Shown: positions 49,870 to 58,712 of the stretch, in pieces
Numbering within the stretch: the first letter of the stretch is position 1
Layout of the letters: every line of letters starts with the position of its first letter
Assembly: GCF_042663225.1 (NCBI RefSeq)
Contig: NZ_JBHTAA010000001.1
Location: forward strand, 496,001 to 560,000
DNA length: 64,000 nucleotides
Direction of reading: 5' to 3'
Source of the DNA: Haloferax namakaokahaiae
GTDB taxonomy: Archaea; Halobacteriota; Halobacteria; Halobacteriales; Haloferacaceae
Notes under the pieces: generated by a model
What the model was told of the DNA's origin: nothing
Database searches by the model: none
What the model saw: only the letters and a program-made list of their open reading frames with translations
Position numbers and translations under genes: made by a program

Positions 49870-50244
49870 CTATTCGTCGGTGCGGACTGCGTTGACCTGA
49901 CCGTCCTGTCCGGGTCGGGAGGTCACGCGTGCGCGGCCGGCGCTCGTGTCGATGATGGAGCCTTTCGTGATGATGTTACGACGTGCGTAGTTCACGTTCG
50001 ACGGGTTGTCAACGACACCTTCGATTTCGGCTTCGGTGACGTCTGCGCCGTCGGCGACCTGCACGACGTTGGTCGAGAGGGCACGGAGCTTCGACTCGTT
50101 ACCGCGGGAGTCGATAACCTGGAATCGTGGCTCGCCGACCGTCGTTGCGGCGGGTTCACGACCCAGCTGGTAGCGCTTCTTGTTCGAGGACGGCTTGCGT
50201 CGTCCACCGGTCCGCTTTCGCTTGGAGCGTCCTTGGTCCTTCAT
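49870..50244 (-). CDS. rps8e: 30S ribosomal protein S8e
   Basis: The 124-residue archaeal/eukaryal ribosomal protein has a basic N terminus (MKDQGRSKRKRTGGRRKPSS) that follows the family pattern. RYQLGREPAATTVGE and ARRNIITKGSIIDT (about residues 87-100) are conserved, and the end RVTSRPGQDGQVNAV is typical. It binds 16S rRNA in the small subunit. It is monocistronic, convergent with the AbrB-PhoU gene and divergent from the DUF2240 gene. Confidence 0.96.
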   Translation of the reverse strand: MKDQGRSKRKRTGGRRKPSSNKKRYQLGREPAATTVGEPRFQVIDSRGNESKLRALSTNVVQVADGADVTEAEIEGVVDNPSNVNYARRNIITKGSIIDTSAGRARVTSRPGQDGQVNAVRTDE

Positions 50245-50376
50245 ACGGGGTACAAACCTCGGTGAGTACTTGAATCGCTCGACTCACGTCTTGTGGTGCC
50301 GTGACACGGCCGAAGGCCCGAATCGGCCGGCCGGGAACACAAACCGTTTAGTTCGCCCGCCGCACCCGTCGAATCG

Positions 50377-50823
50377 ATGAGCCTCGATGTCACCGTCGCC
50401 GTTCCCTTCCGCCAGCACGGGGCGACTCGCCTCGGGGAAGGCGAGTTCGTCGTCGCCCTCTCGCTCGACCGCGACTGGTTCTCGCCGGACCAGGCGAAGC
50501 GCCTTATCGACCTCGCCGCGGGCCGCGGATTGGTCGAACTCGACGACGGCGAAGTCGTCGCCGCCTTCGACCCCGCCGACGTGACGGTCCCCGAAGAGTT
50601 CGAACCCGACGCGTCGGTCCTCCGCGAGCAGTCCGCCTTCGAGCAGATTCTCGACGCCTGCGTCGCCGCCGGCATCGAGAAACACACCGCCGTCGCCGAC
50701 ATCAACGACCGGCAGTCCCGACTCGGCGTGACCGCCGAAGCGGCCGCCGTCCTCTTCGCCCGCGAGAACGACATCGACGTGACCGACGCCGCCGCGAAGG
50801 CGAAGTCGTCGCTCGGCGAGTAG
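50377..50823 (+). CDS. DUF2240 family protein
   Basis: The 148-residue acidic cytoplasmic protein begins MSLDVTVAVPFRQHGATRLG and matches the archaeal DUF2240 family from memory. A winged-helix-like first half (FSPDQAKRLIDLAAGRGLVE at residues 36-55) suggests nucleic-acid binding. The second half is helical with ADINDRQSRLGVTAEAAAVLFARE. No catalytic motif is visible. It is followed on the same strand by another small conserved protein after 48 bases, so the pair may be an operon divergent from rps8e. Confidence 0.75.
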   Translation: MSLDVTVAVPFRQHGATRLGEGEFVVALSLDRDWFSPDQAKRLIDLAAGRGLVELDDGEVVAAFDPADVTVPEEFEPDASVLREQSAFEQILDACVAAGIEKHTAVADINDRQSRLGVTAEAAAVLFARENDIDVTDAAAKAKSSLGE

Positions 50824-50871
50824 CCGACGAGAAAACGACACCCCAAAACCCTCCCTCGGCGAACGTCGAGT

Positions 50872-51255
50872 ATGGTCGTCGATGCTCTCTCGGACGGCAA
50901 GCGAATCGCCCAGTTGCTCGCCTCGGAACTCACGGGCCACGAAGACGCATTCTCTCTCCTCGAAATCGTCGAGTCCGACCCCGACGTGGAACCGACCGAC
51001 GACGGCGCGTTCGCCTTCGGCGTAAACCACGGCGACGAGCGAGTCGCCGAGGTGTTCGTCCAACCGGACCGCGCCCGCGTCGAGTTCGTCTCTCACCCGG
51101 ACCTCGCCGCCGAGCACGCGAGCGAGGCCGACCTTCGCGTTCGCCCGAAGGCCGTTCGCCCGCCGCGGACGCTCGTCTTCGTCGAAGACGGCGCGCAAGT
51201 CAAGTGGTTACTGCCGACGTTCCGCGCGCTCGTCGCGGCGTTCGACGACGAATAG
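50872..51255 (+). CDS. Conserved haloarchaeal protein, unknown function
   Basis: The 127-residue protein (MVVDALSDGKRIAQLLASEL at the start) is acidic, without signal or membrane segment. It reads as one alpha/beta domain: a first helix, strands around AFAFGVNHGDERVAEVFV and ARVEFVSHPDLAAEHA, and a C-terminal LVFVEDGAQVKWLLPTFRAL. I do not recognise the family with confidence. It follows the DUF2240 gene on the same strand and converges on a HAD phosphatase gene, 22 bases from its end. Confidence 0.65.
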   Translation: MVVDALSDGKRIAQLLASELTGHEDAFSLLEIVESDPDVEPTDDGAFAFGVNHGDERVAEVFVQPDRARVEFVSHPDLAAEHASEADLRVRPKAVRPPRTLVFVEDGAQVKWLLPTFRALVAAFDDE

Positions 51256-51277
51256 GAGAATCAGAGATTCGAACGAG

Positions 51278-51937
51278 TCAGAGGTCGGCGAGCAGTTCCG
51301 GCAGGCGCACCGACAACTCGTCGCGCTCGATGTGTGCGATGGCCCGCGGGTCCGGGTCGTCGCCCTCCGGGCCGAGCACTTGGACGGGGATGAGACCCGC
51401 CGCGTCTGCCCCCGCGATGTCGTGTTCGACGCTATCGCCGACGTAGACCGTCTCTTCGGCGGGGGTTCCGAGCGCCTCTAACAGCGCGTCGAACGAGCGA
51501 CCGTCCGGTTTGCCGGCCTCGAGCGCGCCCGTGACGAGCGCGACGTCGAAGTGGTCGTACCACCCGAGTTTCTCCAGTTTCGACTCCTGTGCGAGCACCG
51601 GACCGTTCGTGAGCACGCCGATTCGATAGGTGGTCCGAAGCCCGGCGAGCATGGCTTCGACGCCGGGAACCGGCTCGACGGCGTCGGTGATGCGTTCGCG
51701 GTAGGCCGTGGCCACGTGCTCGGGGTCCACGGCGGTGTCGTGGTCGTCGAGCAGCGTCTCGAAGATTGGCGTTCGGGTCTCGCCCGTGAGATGTTGCTGG
51801 TGCGCTCTGAGATACGCCTCTCTGGACAGCGGCGGTGCGCCCGTTTCGCTCGCTGCCTCGGAGAGAATCGTCTCGCGGTCCCGGGTCGGAACCGCGAGCG
51901 TGTAGTCGAGGTCGAACCCGACTGCGGAGACTGGCAT
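51278..51937 (-). CDS. HAD-family hydrolase (phosphatase-like)
   Basis: The 219-residue protein starts at the ATG at 51935-51937 (MPVSAVGFDLDYTLAVPTRD); a longer frame extends antisense to nurA and is rejected. HAD motif I is FDLDYTL (Asp9, Asp11), motif II VLTNGP, motif III Lys in LEAGKPDGRSFDALL and motif IV YVGDSVEHDIAGA. The alpha-helical cap lies at about residues 17-90. Asp11 as general acid favours a phosphatase rather than a dehalogenase. The substrate is unknown. It is divergent from nurA by 90 bases. Confidence 0.88.
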   Translation of the reverse strand: MPVSAVGFDLDYTLAVPTRDRETILSEAASETGAPPLSREAYLRAHQQHLTGETRTPIFETLLDDHDTAVDPEHVATAYRERITDAVEPVPGVEAMLAGLRTTYRIGVLTNGPVLAQESKLEKLGWYDHFDVALVTGALEAGKPDGRSFDALLEALGTPAEETVYVGDSVEHDIAGADAAGLIPVQVLGPEGDDPDPRAIAHIERDELSVRLPELLADL

Positions 51938-52027
51938 CGTCGGCCGACCGTTAGTCACCAACTGATATGAGGGTGCCGACACTGAGAGGAGGGGCGTGTT
52001 TTTTACCATCGAGTGTGAGGCCGAGGT

Positions 52028-53299
52028 ATGACCCTCGACCCCGTCCACGTGGACGACATCGCGCGCATGGCGAGCACCCTCGCCGGCACGATGGACGACA
52101 CCGACCACGACGACGTGGCCCGGACGGTCTGGGAGCAGTGGTTGGACCCGCTTCGACCCGTCGGCGGCGGCCGCCCCGTCGTCGAACCACTCGGCGAACA
52201 GCGACTCAACGCCGCCGTCATCGACGACGTCGCCCTCGCCGAACCGCCGTTTCCGACGGTTCACGGCCTCGATTCGGGGACAATCAACCCCACGACGTTC
52301 AAGAACGGTCTCGTCCTCGACGTGGCCCACGCCGCGATGGCCGCCGAACCCTCGGACCTCGACCTCCACCGCAACCGCAGTATCGTCATGACCGCGCACA
52401 CGCGCGACCCGACCGCCCCAATCGGCGAAGAGGAGTGGCGAAAGTCCGACGAAGGCTACGGCCGACGGCGCGTCATCCGCGCCCCGCGCGTCAGTCGCTA
52501 CGCCGAGGGCGTCGTCCACGCGCTCTCGCTCTACCTCGCCGAGAGCGCGCACGCGCTCGAACACGCCGACCACGTGTCCGACCTGCTCTTTTTGGACGGC
52601 CCGCTCTACCCCAAGGAACTCCTCAACTGGCGCGATAGAGACGCCGAACTCCGCGAGTTGACGCGCGAGGCCCAACCGAAGGCCATCGTGGAGAACTACA
52701 TCCGCCTCGTCGAGCAGTTCGTCGAGCGCGGCGTCCCACTCGCCGGGTTCGTCAAGAACCCCTCGGCGAAACACATCGTCAACACCGTCGAGCGACAGTT
52801 CAAGGAATCCGGCGGCGGGAAGGTACCGTGGATAGACGACGTGGCCTTCTTCATCCAACTGCTCGAACAGCGGACCGGCCCGGACCTCGACGACCGCCGG
52901 ACCGACGAACTCACCTTCACGAACTGGTTCGTCTCTCGCGGCGGGTCGGACAGGCAAGTGAGCGCCGACGGCGACGCCTTCGGCATCGACCGCAAACTCG
53001 ACCCCGAAGCGTACACGGTCACGTTCTTCACCATCTACGACCCGCGGACCGACGTCGGCTACCGCGTCGAAGCACCCTACGCGGTCACGAAAGACCCCGA
53101 GGTGCGCGAGAAACTCACGCTACAGGCGGTGCGAGACGTGGCCGCCAATCGCGGGCCGCCGACGGCAATCGAGAAGGCCGACGAGTTAGCCCGCGTGAGC
53201 GTCGGCGAGAAAGCCGCGCTCCGACAGAAGTTGGCAGAAGAGATGTCTTCGGAGGCACAGTACGCCTACGACGACGTGCGGTGGCCGGCAGACGAGTGA
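52028..53299 (+). CDS. nurA: DNA repair nuclease NurA
   Basis: The 423-residue protein belongs to the NurA family, 5'-3' nucleases that resect DNA ends with HerA, Mre11 and Rad50. The family core VHGLDSGTINPTTFKNGLVL (about residues 78-97) supplies the first metal-binding Asp, LLFLDGPLYP (about 187-196) the second, and PLAGFVKNPSAKHIVN lies further on. The C-terminal YRVEAPYAVTKDPEVREKL closes the domain. It is longer than many thermophile NurAs because of an acidic N-terminal region. Its partner herA lies 0.5 kb downstream on the same strand, separated by one small opposite-strand gene. Confidence 0.9.
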   Translation: MTLDPVHVDDIARMASTLAGTMDDTDHDDVARTVWEQWLDPLRPVGGGRPVVEPLGEQRLNAAVIDDVALAEPPFPTVHGLDSGTINPTTFKNGLVLDVAHAAMAAEPSDLDLHRNRSIVMTAHTRDPTAPIGEEEWRKSDEGYGRRRVIRAPRVSRYAEGVVHALSLYLAESAHALEHADHVSDLLFLDGPLYPKELLNWRDRDAELRELTREAQPKAIVENYIRLVEQFVERGVPLAGFVKNPSAKHIVNTVERQFKESGGGKVPWIDDVAFFIQLLEQRTGPDLDDRRTDELTFTNWFVSRGGSDRQVSADGDAFGIDRKLDPEAYTVTFFTIYDPRTDVGYRVEAPYAVTKDPEVREKLTLQAVRDVAANRGPPTAIEKADELARVSVGEKAALRQKLAEEMSSEAQYAYDDVRWPADE

Positions 53300-53318
53300 T
53301 TCGAGCGGGTCGTTCCCG

Positions 53319-53675
53319 TCAAACCGGTCCCGCCGGCGACCCTTCTTCTTCGGGTCGGATGACGTCGATTGTGACGTCGTCGCCGGCGACACCGACGCGC
53401 GCGAACTGCGTGCGGATGTGTTCTTTGGCGGCGCTGAGTGCCTGGTCGCGGGTGTCGAACCCCCGCGGGAGCGGGTTGTCGAACGCGACGCGAATCGTCC
53501 GACCGTCGATAGTCGTCTCGGTGCCGCCGCTCTCGACTTCGTAGAACTCGTCGCAAACCCACACGTACGGGGCCGCTTCGTCCGGCGCACCGCGGTACTT
53601 CGGCGCTTCTTCGCCGCGCTCGAATATCGTCCCCGTGAGCGCCGTGCCACCGCCGTGTCCACGAACCAGAAGCAT
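53319..53675 (-). CDS. Conserved haloarchaeal small protein (DUF7113-like)
   Basis: The 118-residue protein starts at the ATG at 53673-53675 (MLLVRGHGGGTALTGTIFER). It contains a conserved aromatic block APYVWVCDEFYEVESGG (about residues 34-50) and the C-terminal DQALSAAKEHIRTQFARVG. I believe this is the haloarchaeal DUF7113 family; function is unknown. It sits inside the nurA-herA interval on the opposite strand, converging on nurA (19 bases) and divergent from herA. The longer frame reaching 54185 is antisense to herA and is not used. Confidence 0.7.
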   Translation of the reverse strand: MLLVRGHGGGTALTGTIFERGEEAPKYRGAPDEAAPYVWVCDEFYEVESGGTETTIDGRTIRVAFDNPLPRGFDTRDQALSAAKEHIRTQFARVGVAGDDVTIDVIRPEEEGSPAGPV

Positions 53676-53787
53676 AGATGTGGTAGGAGCGCGAGCATCA
53701 AAAGTCGTGCGCGGGATGGGGGTACATACCAGATGGTCTCGCGGAACGTGCTGAGGGTTTTTAATCGATGCCGCCAACGGTGTGGGC

Positions 53788-55734
53788 ATGAGCGATTTGG
53801 GGGATTTCACAGATATTCGTGGTGACGAGGGTGATGGGAACGGCGAGTCGTCTCGCCGAACCACCCCGCGGAAGCCCATCGAAGAGACTAGCGGCGAGGA
53901 GGCGTCCAATGGCGAGGAAGCCTCCAGCGGTGAGGAAGCGTCCAACGGCGAGGAGGCATCGAACGGCCAGCAAGCGTCGAACCGCGACGCGTCCACGTCG
54001 GCCGCCGAGGACGACAGTCTCTCGTTCGAATCGTACGATGCCGACCCGGTCGGAACCGAGCGTGGACTCGGCGCAATCGCCGTCTCCCAAGGGCTTCGTG
54101 TCTCCCAAGACAGCGACCGGACGACGCTCCGCGCGTTCGTCACGACTGGCAACCGCGAGCACGTCCGTCTCGGCACGTATCTCATCGTCCCCTACCCCGA
54201 CGAGGAACTCCTCTTTTGCCACATCGTCGGACTCGAATACGCCCAGGAGTTCCACGCCGACGACGCCACCGAAATCCACGCTCGGCGGGCCATGCGCCGT
54301 TCCGAAGACGAGTTCAAAGAACGCGACTACAAGTTCATGGCCGAGTTGGAACCCCTCGCCGTCCTCTTCTCCGACGACGACGAACTCAAACGCCGGATGG
54401 TTGACCGCGTGCCCAAACCCGGCGCAACCGTCGGCGAAGCGAAGGACGCGACCCAAATCAAGACCGGCCTGAAGATTCCCGAAGACGGCGTCTTCCTCGG
54501 CCACCTCTCGGTCGGTGGCGAGAAGGTCCGAACCTCCGCGTCGCCGCCGACTATCGACTACCGGCTCAACGACAACTACGCCGACGGCGACCCGCTCGTC
54601 TTCCGCCACTCGCTCGTCGCGGGCGGAACTGGCTCGGGGAAGACCCACGCCTCGAAGAACATCCTCCGCCAGTATCTCTCGCCCGAGCGAACCTACGAGA
54701 TGGACGACGGCCGCGACGTGCAGACCGCTGTCGTGCAGTTCGACCCGCAGGACGAGTACGCGCAGATGCACGACGACAACGAAGAGCTGGACGCGAAGAC
54801 GGCCCAGCGCTACGAGCGCGAGGGCATCGCCCACGGCGGCCACGACGACACCGTCGCGCTCGTGCCCAAGATGGCCGGGTCGTCGTACGCCGGTGCGAAC
54901 CATCGCGCCGAGCAACTCGAATTCACCATCCCCTTTTCGATGGTCGAAGACCTGCCGTGGCTGGTCGCGGGAAGCAGCCTCAACGAGAACCAGTACCCGG
55001 CGTTGCTCTCGCTCATCAACCGCTTCTTCCGCGACTACGGCGACGCCGGCACCTACAGCGAGTTCCTGACGTTCCTCGACGACCCCGCGCTCAAAGAAGA
55101 ACTCCACGAGTCGGGGCGCGTCCACGAAGCGACGTTCGACGCGGTCAAACGTCGGGTTCGCGGCATCCCCAAGGGCGTCTTCGACCAAGACGCCAAGCCG
55201 ATTACGGAGTTGGACCACGAACTCGTCCGACCCGGCGGACTCACGGTGGTCCCGACCTACCACCTGCCGACGAGTCGCGCCAAAGAGTTGTTCGTCCTCG
55301 CCGTCTCCTCGATGCTCATCGACGACAAACTCTCGAACGACCCCGAGAGCGACCGAATCAAGGAGACGCCCGTCGTCCTCGGGATGGACGAGGCGCACAA
55401 CTTCCTCTCCGATGCGGACAGCGTCCAGGCCCAGAAGGTCATCAAAAAGTTCACCGAAGCCGCGAAACAGGGGCGCAAAGAGCGCCTCGGCCTGTTTCTC
55501 ATCACGCAGGACCCGCAAGATATCGCCGACCCGGTGTTCAAACAGGTGAACACGAAAATCGTGCTCAACCTCGGCGACGAAGACGCCATCAAGAGCGTCA
55601 ACATCCCGCCGAACCTCGAAAGCAAGGTGCCCTACATGGAGAAGGGTCAGATGGTCGTCTACTCGCCCGACAACTCCGACCCCGTCGAACTCATCGGCCT
55701 GTCGAACTGTGTGACCCGCCACGGCGACCGGTAG
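53788..55734 (+). CDS. herA: HerA-type DNA helicase/translocase
   Basis: The 648-residue hexameric ATPase starts at ATG 53788 (MSDLGDFTDI). Residues 15-85 are a disordered acidic leader with tandem SNGEEAS units. The HAS-barrel-like region is at about 90-150. Walker A GGTGSGKTH is at 279-287, Walker B VVLGMDEAHNFL at about 530-541, and a sensor region in GLFLITQDPQDIADPVF. HerA pumps DNA and drives NurA in end resection; both genes lie close here, which supports the assignment. Other DUF87 ATPases remain an alternative name. Confidence 0.88.
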   Translation: MSDLGDFTDIRGDEGDGNGESSRRTTPRKPIEETSGEEASNGEEASSGEEASNGEEASNGQQASNRDASTSAAEDDSLSFESYDADPVGTERGLGAIAVSQGLRVSQDSDRTTLRAFVTTGNREHVRLGTYLIVPYPDEELLFCHIVGLEYAQEFHADDATEIHARRAMRRSEDEFKERDYKFMAELEPLAVLFSDDDELKRRMVDRVPKPGATVGEAKDATQIKTGLKIPEDGVFLGHLSVGGEKVRTSASPPTIDYRLNDNYADGDPLVFRHSLVAGGTGSGKTHASKNILRQYLSPERTYEMDDGRDVQTAVVQFDPQDEYAQMHDDNEELDAKTAQRYEREGIAHGGHDDTVALVPKMAGSSYAGANHRAEQLEFTIPFSMVEDLPWLVAGSSLNENQYPALLSLINRFFRDYGDAGTYSEFLTFLDDPALKEELHESGRVHEATFDAVKRRVRGIPKGVFDQDAKPITELDHELVRPGGLTVVPTYHLPTSRAKELFVLAVSSMLIDDKLSNDPESDRIKETPVVLGMDEAHNFLSDADSVQAQKVIKKFTEAAKQGRKERLGLFLITQDPQDIADPVFKQVNTKIVLNLGDEDAIKSVNIPPNLESKVPYMEKGQMVVYSPDNSDPVELIGLSNCVTRHGDR

Positions 55735-55804
55735 ATGAAAACCGGGAGACAAATCGGCACCCGACGCGGCGCAGGTTTTTGTCCTCCCCCCGATTACTCG
55801 CGGT

Positions 55805-56233
55805 ATGGCCACCCACATTCTCGTTCCAGTCGATGGGTCGGAGCAGTCCATCGAGGCGCTTCGATTCGCCGCGACGGAGTGGCCGCGCGCGAAGCTCACC
55901 CTGCTGAACGTCATCAACCCCAGTACGGCCAAATACACCGACAGCGCCTTCAGCGGCTCTGAAGAGTGGTATCAGAAACAGAAGCGAAAGGCGACAGAGA
56001 CGTTCGCGCAGGTGAAAGCCGACGCCTCGCTCGTCGATACCGACCGCGATATCTCGACACGAATCGCCGTCGGCAAGCCCGCCAAGACCATCGTCGAAGT
56101 GCTCGAAGCAGACGACTACGACCACGTCGTCGTCGGCAGTCACAGCCGAACCGGCGTCTCACGCGTCATCCTCGGCAGCGTCGCAGAAGCGATCGTCCGC
56201 GACTCGCCCGTTCCGGTGACCGTCGTCAGATAA
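55805..56233 (+). CDS. Universal stress protein UspA family
   Basis: The 142-residue protein is one Usp domain. It has MATHILVPVDGSEQSIEALR at the N terminus and the nucleotide-loop region VVVGSHSRTGVSRVILGSVAE (about residues 106-126), close to the ATP-binding G-2x-G-9x-G-S pattern but with Ser at the second Gly. The end VRDSPVPVTVVR is typical. It is probably a dimer in stress signalling. Haloarchaea encode dozens of such proteins and the specific role is unknown. It follows herA by 70 bases and may be read from its own promoter. Confidence 0.9.
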   Translation: MATHILVPVDGSEQSIEALRFAATEWPRAKLTLLNVINPSTAKYTDSAFSGSEEWYQKQKRKATETFAQVKADASLVDTDRDISTRIAVGKPAKTIVEVLEADDYDHVVVGSHSRTGVSRVILGSVAEAIVRDSPVPVTVVR

Positions 56234-56368
56234 GTCAACTCGGGCTCACGTCAGTGGCGTGAATGTAACCTGGTGAATCCAACGCCATGAGCCCTGCGAG
56301 CACCCTGAAATCGGACGATTTACCCGGATTCACGGGGCCTATTATTCTGTCCTTCGTTGGGCCTTCTA

Positions 56369-57040
56369 ATGGAATTCGAAGAAGTCGTAACGACGCGCCG
56401 GTCGCTCCACGAGTACGCAGACGAACCACTCGACGACGAGACGCTCGAATCTATCTTCGAGAACGCCGTTCAGGCCCCATCGAGCTACAATCTCCAGCCG
56501 TGGGAGTTCGTCGTGTTGCGCGAAGACGAGACCCAAGAGGCCCTCCGTGCGGCCGCCTACGACCAAGAACACGTGACGGGTGCCGCCGCGTCCATCATCG
56601 TCCTCGGGAACAAAGACCCCGAAGCACACGCCGAGACCGTCGTCGAGGACATGCTGGAGAAGGGCTACCTCCCCAACGAGGAGGTCGCCGAAGGTATCCT
56701 CGACAACATCGCCGGAATGGCCGACCTCCCCGAAGAAGAGCGCCGCGTCTGGACCGTCCGTTCCACGTCGTTGGTCGCCATGAACCTCATGAACGCCGCG
56801 TGGGACGAGGGCGTCGCCACCTGCCCAATCGGCGGTTTCGACCCCGACGCGGTGCTCGATGCCTTCGACATCGACGGCTCTCAGTACGAACCCGTCATGC
56901 TCCTGACGATGGGTATCCCCGCCGAAGACGCCGGCGAACTGCAAGCAGAACAGAAGTACCGCCGCCCGGTTGACGAAGTCGTCCACTACGAGGAGTTCTC
57001 CCCGAATCGACTCGCTGAGCCTGCACCCGCGGACGACTGA
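56369..57040 (+). CDS. Nitroreductase-family flavoprotein
   Basis: The 223-residue protein starts at ATG 56369 (MEFEEVVTTRRSLHEYAD). The FMN-binding RRS motif is at residues 10-12, the QAPSSYNLQPWEFVVL block at about 34-49, and GVATCPIGGFDPDAVLDAF lies in the C-terminal half. Family members are homodimeric FMN oxidoreductases reducing nitro compounds, quinones or flavins with NAD(P)H. The substrate is unknown. It stands alone after a 135-base gap. Confidence 0.9.
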   Translation: MEFEEVVTTRRSLHEYADEPLDDETLESIFENAVQAPSSYNLQPWEFVVLREDETQEALRAAAYDQEHVTGAAASIIVLGNKDPEAHAETVVEDMLEKGYLPNEEVAEGILDNIAGMADLPEEERRVWTVRSTSLVAMNLMNAAWDEGVATCPIGGFDPDAVLDAFDIDGSQYEPVMLLTMGIPAEDAGELQAEQKYRRPVDEVVHYEEFSPNRLAEPAPADD

Positions 57041-57286
57041 GGCGACCTGTCTCGAATCCTCTCTCGCCGGACGTCCATCCACCCGTCACTCACCGGACGT
57101 ACATCCCCTCGAACCACTCGCGTTTGACACCTCGTGAACGATGCGGACGCGAGGGCAGAGGATGTCAAGATAGTTCACCTCCGGACAGAATATCCACCCC
57201 CTGAAAAACTCAGAGTTTGACGAGTGACTAAGAATCATATACGAGTATCGTGTAGCCGAAGACGAGGACGATATCGTATGTTCATC

Positions 57287-57442
57287 ATGTCGAGCGACGA
57301 TTTCTCGGTTCACACCAAACAGTGTGACGCGGTGACTGGAATGTCACTGAGTAGTCTTCCCGACGAAGTAGATTCGTTAGACGATTTGGAGTGCGAGTGT
57401 TGGAACGAGTTCAGTTCTTTCGACGAGATACCGGGCGCATAA
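57287..57442 (+). CDS. Small acidic Cys-containing protein, unknown
   Basis: This is a possible 51-residue protein (MSSDDFSVHTKQCDAVTGMS onward), or 54 from the ATG at 57278. It is acidic with three cysteines (KQC and LECECW) and the C-terminal NEFSSFDEIPGA, and has no known domain. The composition fits haloarchaeal coding DNA, and the 246-base upstream gap is promoter-like. It converges on the KaiC-like gene with 18 bases between. Coding status is plausible but not certain. Confidence 0.45.
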   Translation: MSSDDFSVHTKQCDAVTGMSLSSLPDEVDSLDDLECECWNEFSSFDEIPGA

Positions 57443-57460
57443 CGAGCGGGCCGAGCGACC

Positions 57461-58573
57461 TCAGAAGATGTTCGCTTGTTGGTAGACGCTGATTCCGTCG
57501 TTCGTGAGTTCGTACGGCTTGGTCTCGCGCGAGTGGTTCGCATCGCGTATCTTCTGAATCTCGATTGCGAGACGCGTCTCACGGAAGTCGTCGGGGCGGA
57601 CGTACTGGAGGATGAACACCGCATCGGAGAGATACTCGACGATACCGTGTCGAGACGCGTAGGGATTTTCTTGACTCGCCTCCGAGGTGAGCATCGTCGT
57701 CACGCCAGCGTCTTTCAGCGAGCGCGCGAAGTTGAACACCTCGCTCCGGCGTTTCGACGGGTGGTCGTACATCATCTCCAAGAGCGACACCGAGTCGAGG
57801 ACGAGGCGGTCGGCCCCGAAGTCATCGACGAGTCGCGGGAGGTCGTTACGGATGCTGGAGAGGCTGTTCGCCATCTCGACCGGGTCGAGGTCGACGATTG
57901 CCAGTCGGTTCTCCGCTTCGTACTCACCGAAGGGCCACCCTTTCTCCTCGGCCGTCTCGAGGATGCGACGGCGACTCTCTTCGAGCGTGATGTAGACGCC
58001 ACTGCCACCGTCTTTCATCACCTCGTTGAGGAACTGCAGGCCGAAGGTTGTTTTCCCCGTCCCGGCGCTCCCAATCGTCACCATGAGCGAGCGTCTAGGG
58101 ACGCCGCCGAGAATCATGTCGTCTAGGCCTTCGATACCGATATCGATGCGGTCGATGTCGGACTCGAACTCCTCCTCGTCGAACGATTGAGCCTCGGACG
58201 AGTCGCCGCCACTGAAGCCGAACACTTCGTCGAAGTCGTCGCTATCGCGTGGTGGGTTCGAGTCCATCGCGCCCGCATCGAAGCCGTCGAGGTCGGGCGC
58301 GTTTTCGAACGCAGTCGCAAAGTCCGTCGCAAACGGGTTGTCGCCCGCTGGCTCGTCCGACACGTCTGGTGCATCGAATTCGGTTGGTTCTGCTGGTGGG
58401 AAGTCGCCGTGCTCCTGGTCTGCTTCGGCGTCGGCTGTGTCGGTTGTATCAGGCGCGTCAGTTTCATCGGCCGCATCTGCCGCGTCGGTTGCACCGTCGT
58501 CGATATCGCCGTCAGACTTCTCTCCGTCGCCCTCGCGGAGCGCACGCTCGAACCAGTCGTCATCGTCGCTCAT
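57461..58573 (-). CDS. KaiC-like RecA-superfamily ATPase with long acidic leader
   Basis: The 370-residue protein starts at ATG 58571-58573 (MSDDDDWFERALREGDGEKS). The first 140 residues are disordered, highly acidic and Ala/Asp/Thr-rich. A single KaiC domain follows: GIEGLDDMILGGVPRRSLMV, Walker A GSAGTGKTT (residues 168-176) and Walker B ADRLVLDSVS. Catalytic Glu in YITLEESRRRI is typical of KaiC/RadA-like ATPases. Haloarchaea use many single-domain KaiC-like proteins in signalling or motility control; the role here is unknown. It is divergent from nadK. Confidence 0.88.
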   Translation of the reverse strand: MSDDDDWFERALREGDGEKSDGDIDDGATDAADAADETDAPDTTDTADAEADQEHGDFPPAEPTEFDAPDVSDEPAGDNPFATDFATAFENAPDLDGFDAGAMDSNPPRDSDDFDEVFGFSGGDSSEAQSFDEEEFESDIDRIDIGIEGLDDMILGGVPRRSLMVTIGSAGTGKTTFGLQFLNEVMKDGGSGVYITLEESRRRILETAEEKGWPFGEYEAENRLAIVDLDPVEMANSLSSIRNDLPRLVDDFGADRLVLDSVSLLEMMYDHPSKRRSEVFNFARSLKDAGVTTMLTSEASQENPYASRHGIVEYLSDAVFILQYVRPDDFRETRLAIEIQKIRDANHSRETKPYELTNDGISVYQQANIF

Positions 58574-58712
58574 GGGGACCACCGGATGACGGAGGAACCT
58601 GCGTCGATGCCTGCCATCACTGCAACGTCGGGGGCGAACGTGATGAACGTTTCTCGTACTGTCGGACGACCATGACGGTGTGTTTTTTGTCGGGCGCACC
58701 GAACCGCGGGGC

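Noticed and set aside
53761..55938. 725-codon open frame on the minus strand
   Set aside because: It is antisense to herA, whose Walker motifs are clear; composition is typical of a shadow frame.
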